9,482 bases of DNA from an uncultured Veillonellaceae bacterium (GTDB lineage Bacteria; Bacillota; Negativicutes; Veillonellales; Megasphaeraceae), in NCBI GenBank assembly GCA_900546795.1, contig UREG01000066.1:1-9482 (forward strand), in the 5' to 3' direction. The notes under the pieces are model-generated. The model was given only the letters and a program-made list of their open reading frames with translations, did no database searches and was not told the origin of the DNA. Positions 7,876 to 9,482 of the stretch are shown piece after piece; positions within the stretch are counted from its first letter, which is position 1; the number at the start of each line of letters is the position of its first letter. Both the position numbers and the translations under genes were made by a program.

Positions 7876-8577
7876 TTATTTCTCCGGGATCAGCGTCGCC
7901 GACTCCACGCCTTCCATTTCCATGATGGTCTGCATGAGCTCTTCTTTTTCCAAAATAGCGTTTTCTTCTACGACGAGCCGGAACCGAACTATACCTTCTT
8001 CTTGCCGGCACCGGGAAAAATGTTCAATGGACCAATCGTTTTCTTTCAAATACAGCCGCAGCGATTCCCAGGAAAAGATCCCTTCTTTCACTTCCAGTTC
8101 TACCCGATAGCGGCTGGTCTGCGGCTCTTCTCCGGCAGCAATCTTTTCTTTCAGCCGATCGTCCAGCCGCTGCACAACGGTTAAGGTCAGCAAAATACAA
8201 ATGGTCGCGGCAAACGCCATAAACAAAAAACCGCCGCCGGCAGCCAGTCCAACGGCAGCAACCGCCCAAACACTGGCCGCCGTTGTCAGCCCTAAAATCT
8301 TATGGCCCCCTTTTCCGGCCAAGATGGTGCCGGCCCCCAGAAAACCGATGCCGCTGACGACCTGCGCCGCGATGCGCCCTCCGTCTGCATTGATTCCATA
8401 AGCAGTGCGCAGATCTACCGCAATGGCCAGTGAAACCATCATATACAGACAGGCGCCCAGCGATACCAATATATGCGTGCGAAGCCCGGCAGCCTTGCTT
8501 TTGGACTGCCGTTCATATCCAATAAGTCCGCCCAGCAGCGCCGCTGCCGCCAGCCGAACGATTACGTCGCTGTACAT
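7876..8577 (-). CDS. MgtC/SapB-family membrane protein
   Basis: An inner-membrane protein of the MgtC/SapB/YhiD family, associated in other bacteria with growth in low magnesium, acid or macrophages; its molecular function is not settled. ATG 8575-8577 is chosen because GGGGGAG (8583-8589) lies 5 bases upstream; an in-frame ATG at 8595 would place that site inside the gene. Length is then 233 residues. The N-terminal half has the family motifs GLIGYERQ (17-24), AGLRTHILVSLGA (30-42), SGIGFLGAGTIL (75-86) and GLTTAASVWAVAAVGLAAGG (96-115), with about four to five membrane helices ending near residue 135. From about residue 157 a soluble domain begins, with ELEVKEG and the closing EMEGVESATLIPEK, matching the ACT-like C-terminal domain of longer MgtC homologues. 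It sits just upstream of the CorC-like gene in the same direction and is divergent from the SMR operon. I found no convincing promoter for it. Confidence 0.92.
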   Translation of the reverse strand: MYSDVIVRLAAAALLGGLIGYERQSKSKAAGLRTHILVSLGACLYMMVSLAIAVDLRTAYGINADGGRIAAQVVSGIGFLGAGTILAGKGGHKILGLTTAASVWAVAAVGLAAGGGFLFMAFAATICILLTLTVVQRLDDRLKEKIAAGEEPQTSRYRVELEVKEGIFSWESLRLYLKENDWSIEHFSRCRQEEGIVRFRLVVEENAILEKEELMQTIMEMEGVESATLIPEK

Positions 8578-8594
8578 CGTTACTCCCCCGTTCA

Positions 8595-8623
8595 TTGACA
8601 GGCATGATTCTATCCTGTATTAT
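8595..8623 (+). promoter_or_regulatory. Strong sigma-A promoter of the SMR operon
   Basis: A perfect TTGACA (8595-8600) and TATTAT (8618-8623, 5 of 6) are separated by 17 bases. Transcription would start near 8630, giving a leader of about 46 bases. The -35 lies in the leader of the divergent MgtC-like gene, so the two genes may influence each other's transcription. Confidence 0.85.
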
Positions 8624-8653
8624 CAAATGATATTATTTCATTTATTGTATCAT
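8618..8653. promoter_or_regulatory. Inverted repeats, possible operator of the SMR operon
   Basis: The palindrome TATTATCA-AA-TGATATTA (8618-8635, one mismatched pair) covers the -10 element and extends to the expected start site. Its right half pairs again, as ATGATATTAT (8627-8636), with ATTGTATCAT (8644-8653), 8 of 10 positions across a 7-base gap. Three TATCA/TGATA half-sites result. Position over the -10 and start site would suit a repressor, but the DNA is very AT-rich and chance is possible. No regulator gene is in the window. Confidence 0.4.
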
Positions 8654-8661
8654 ATTTTTTC

Positions 8662-8669
8662 AAGGAGGT
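8662..8669 (+). promoter_or_regulatory. Ribosome binding site of the first SMR gene
   Basis: AAGGAGGT, a near-perfect complement to the 16S 3' end, lies 6-7 bases before ATG 8676 and fixes that start. Confidence 0.85.
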
Positions 8670-8675
8670 AATCCT

Positions 8676-9017
8676 ATGCAGTCTGGCTGGATTCGTCTGA
8701 TCATCGCCGCCGTTTTTGAAATCGGCTGGGTTATGGGGCTCAAATATGCCTCGCTTCCTCTGGAATGGCTCGGCACGATCCTTTGCCTCAGCGGTTCTAC
8801 ATACTTTATTTTTTCTGCCGCCGATACGCTTCCGGTAGGCACGGCCTATTCCGTTTTTGTCGGCCTCGGTGCGCTGGGAGCAGCGGTAAGTCAAACGTTT
8901 ATTTTCTCATCTCCCCTTACGGGCATGCAGCTTTTTTGGATCGCCGTGCTCATGGCCGGGGTTATCGGATTAAAACTGGTCACGCCCAATAAAGAACAGA
9001 AAGGAGAATCGGCATGA
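8676..9017 (+). CDS. ykkC: SMR transporter subunit, YkkC-like
   Basis: A four-helix small multidrug resistance protein, 113 residues, in the usual size range of the family. By analogy with YkkC/YkkD it would form a heteromeric proton-coupled exporter with the next gene's product in the cytoplasmic membrane; members export guanidinium-type or quaternary cations. Helices lie at about 4-24, 29-48, 54-78 and 84-103. The proton- and substrate-binding glutamate is E15 in AAVFEIGW. The segment LPVGTAYSVFVGLG (52-65) is the family signature with F in place of the more common W. The N-terminal AAVFE-W-GLK pattern and the C-terminal GLKLVT followed by a charged tail closely match B. subtilis YkkC as I recall it. 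The loop before helix 4 reads FSSP where many SMR proteins have a glutamate. It is first in a two-gene operon and its TGA overlaps the next ATG (ATGA). Exact substrate is unknown. Confidence 0.92.
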   Translation: MQSGWIRLIIAAVFEIGWVMGLKYASLPLEWLGTILCLSGSTYFIFSAADTLPVGTAYSVFVGLGALGAAVSQTFIFSSPLTGMQLFWIAVLMAGVIGLKLVTPNKEQKGESA

Positions 9018-9328
9018 GCTGGCTCTATCTTATCATCGCCGGAGTCACCGAAGCGCTGGGCGTCGGCTTTCTTAATGAATGGAAAGCGCGGCGTTCCTAC
9101 ATGGCTCTGGCCATGGATTTCCTTTGTTTTGCCGTAAGCCTTACGTTATTGTCGCTGGCCATGAATGACCTTCCCATGAGTATTGCGTACGCCTTGTGGA
9201 CGGGCATGGGAACGATCGGCGGCGTTTTGATCGGCATCGTCAAATACGGCGAATCTCCCGATCCCAAGCGGCTGTTTTGCATCGCCCTGATTCTCATCGC
9301 TGCCGTCGGCCTAAAATGTTCCGCTTAA
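9014..9328 (+). CDS. ykkD: SMR transporter subunit, YkkD-like
   Basis: The partner SMR subunit, 104 residues with four predicted helices (about 3-20, 29-49, 55-77 and 86-102). The essential glutamate is E13 in AGVTEALGVG. DLPMSIAYALWTGMGTIGG (52-70) carries the family W-T-G-G signature, and YGE (78-80) keeps the loop glutamate that its partner lacks. The N-E-W-K stretch after helix 1 and the overall pattern recall B. subtilis YkkD. Start ATG 9014-9016 overlaps the upstream stop by four bases (ATGA) and has AAAGGAGA at 9000-9007, so translation is probably coupled. That would give matched amounts of two different subunits, as expected for a heteromeric pump. No terminator is visible after the stop. 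Confidence 0.92.
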   Translation: MSWLYLIIAGVTEALGVGFLNEWKARRSYMALAMDFLCFAVSLTLLSLAMNDLPMSIAYALWTGMGTIGGVLIGIVKYGESPDPKRLFCIALILIAAVGLKCSA

Positions 9329-9482
9329 CTGAGCGAAAAAGTCAATGGCGCCTTAACAATTCTTTACTATGCTGTTTGTAGAGTTACAATACATATGTTA
9401 CAAAAAGAATAAAAAAGAGAAGACACCCTTTTTGTGATATGATTAAGTCACCAACACCCATCCACACAGAAAAGAGGTCTTC
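9329..9482. other. AT-rich non-coding region after the SMR operon
   Basis: No gene is supported here. There is no hairpin with a T-run, so I see no terminator for the SMR operon. Two weak plus-strand promoter candidates exist: TTTACT (9363-9368), 16 bases, TACAAT (9385-9390); and an extended -10 TGATATGAT (9435-9443) without a good -35. AAAGAGGT near 9471-9478 could be a ribosome binding site for a plus-strand gene starting just past the window. Confidence 0.4.
9383..9403. repeat. Direct repeat GTTACAA x2
   Basis: GTTACAA occurs at 9383-9389 and 9397-9403, separated by TACATAT, a period of 14 bases. The first copy overlaps a weak -10 candidate. It might bind a regulator of a downstream gene, but two 7-base copies in AT-rich DNA is modest evidence. 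Confidence 0.3.

Noticed and set aside
8578..8595. ATG 8595 as the start of the MgtC-like gene
   Set aside because: The GGGGGAG Shine-Dalgarno lies inside the extra codons and is correctly spaced for ATG 8577 instead.
8658..8663. TTGAAA on the minus strand as a -35 for the MgtC-like gene
   Set aside because: No acceptable -10 lies 16-18 bases downstream, and the TAGAAT near 8607-8612 has no matching -35, so no promoter was called.
8624..8675. A guanidine-I riboswitch in front of the ykkC-like gene
   Set aside because: The leader is about 46 bases and AT-rich, too short for the aptamer, and none of its conserved helices is visible.
9321..9340. Hairpin CGCT-TAACTG-AGCG at the ykkD-like stop as a terminator
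   Set aside because: The stem has only four solid pairs and is followed by A residues, not T, on the plus strand; on the minus strand the T-run precedes rather than follows it.

Overview
The window holds six protein-coding genes and short intergenic regions. There is no RNA gene, insertion sequence or CRISPR array. Moderate to high GC in the genes, strong AGGAGG-type ribosome binding sites and an addB-addA gene pair (not recBCD) point to a Firmicutes chromosome. The mix of families and the GC-rich coding style would fit a Negativicutes such as the Veillonellaceae/Megasphaera group, but that placement is inference and cannot be fixed from the sequence alone.

Left part (1-6350, minus strand): addB then addA encode the two subunits of the AddAB helicase-nuclease that processes double-strand breaks for recombination. 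They are translationally coupled (TGATG overlap), with a sigma-A type promoter about 75 bases upstream of the addB start. AddB looks complete: it has a P-loop, the RecB-like nuclease motif and the iron-sulfur cysteines. AddA carries all the helicase motifs but meets a stop codon at 34-36, just where the C-terminal nuclease domain should begin. A neighbouring frame stays open to the window edge, so this is either a frameshifted gene, a sequence error or a real nuclease-less AddA.

Middle part (6387-8577, minus strand): a CorC/HlyC-type CNNM membrane protein with CBS domains and an MgtC/SapB-type membrane protein follow each other. Both families are linked to magnesium homeostasis. The CorC gene has its own near-consensus promoter, a strong terminator, and an unusual leader in which a 9-bp hairpin separates the Shine-Dalgarno sequence from the start codon.

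Right part (8595-9328, plus strand): a divergently transcribed two-gene operon encodes a paired small multidrug resistance (SMR) transporter very like YkkC/YkkD of Bacillus subtilis. It has a perfect TTGACA -35 element. Its leader is too short for the guanidine-I (ykkC) riboswitch that often controls such genes, and instead holds TATCA/TGATA inverted repeats that could be an operator. The last 154 bases are AT-rich and non-coding, and probably lead into a gene beyond the window.

I saw no convincing novel multi-gene system. The most interesting points are the AddA truncation and the hairpin leader of the CorC-like gene.
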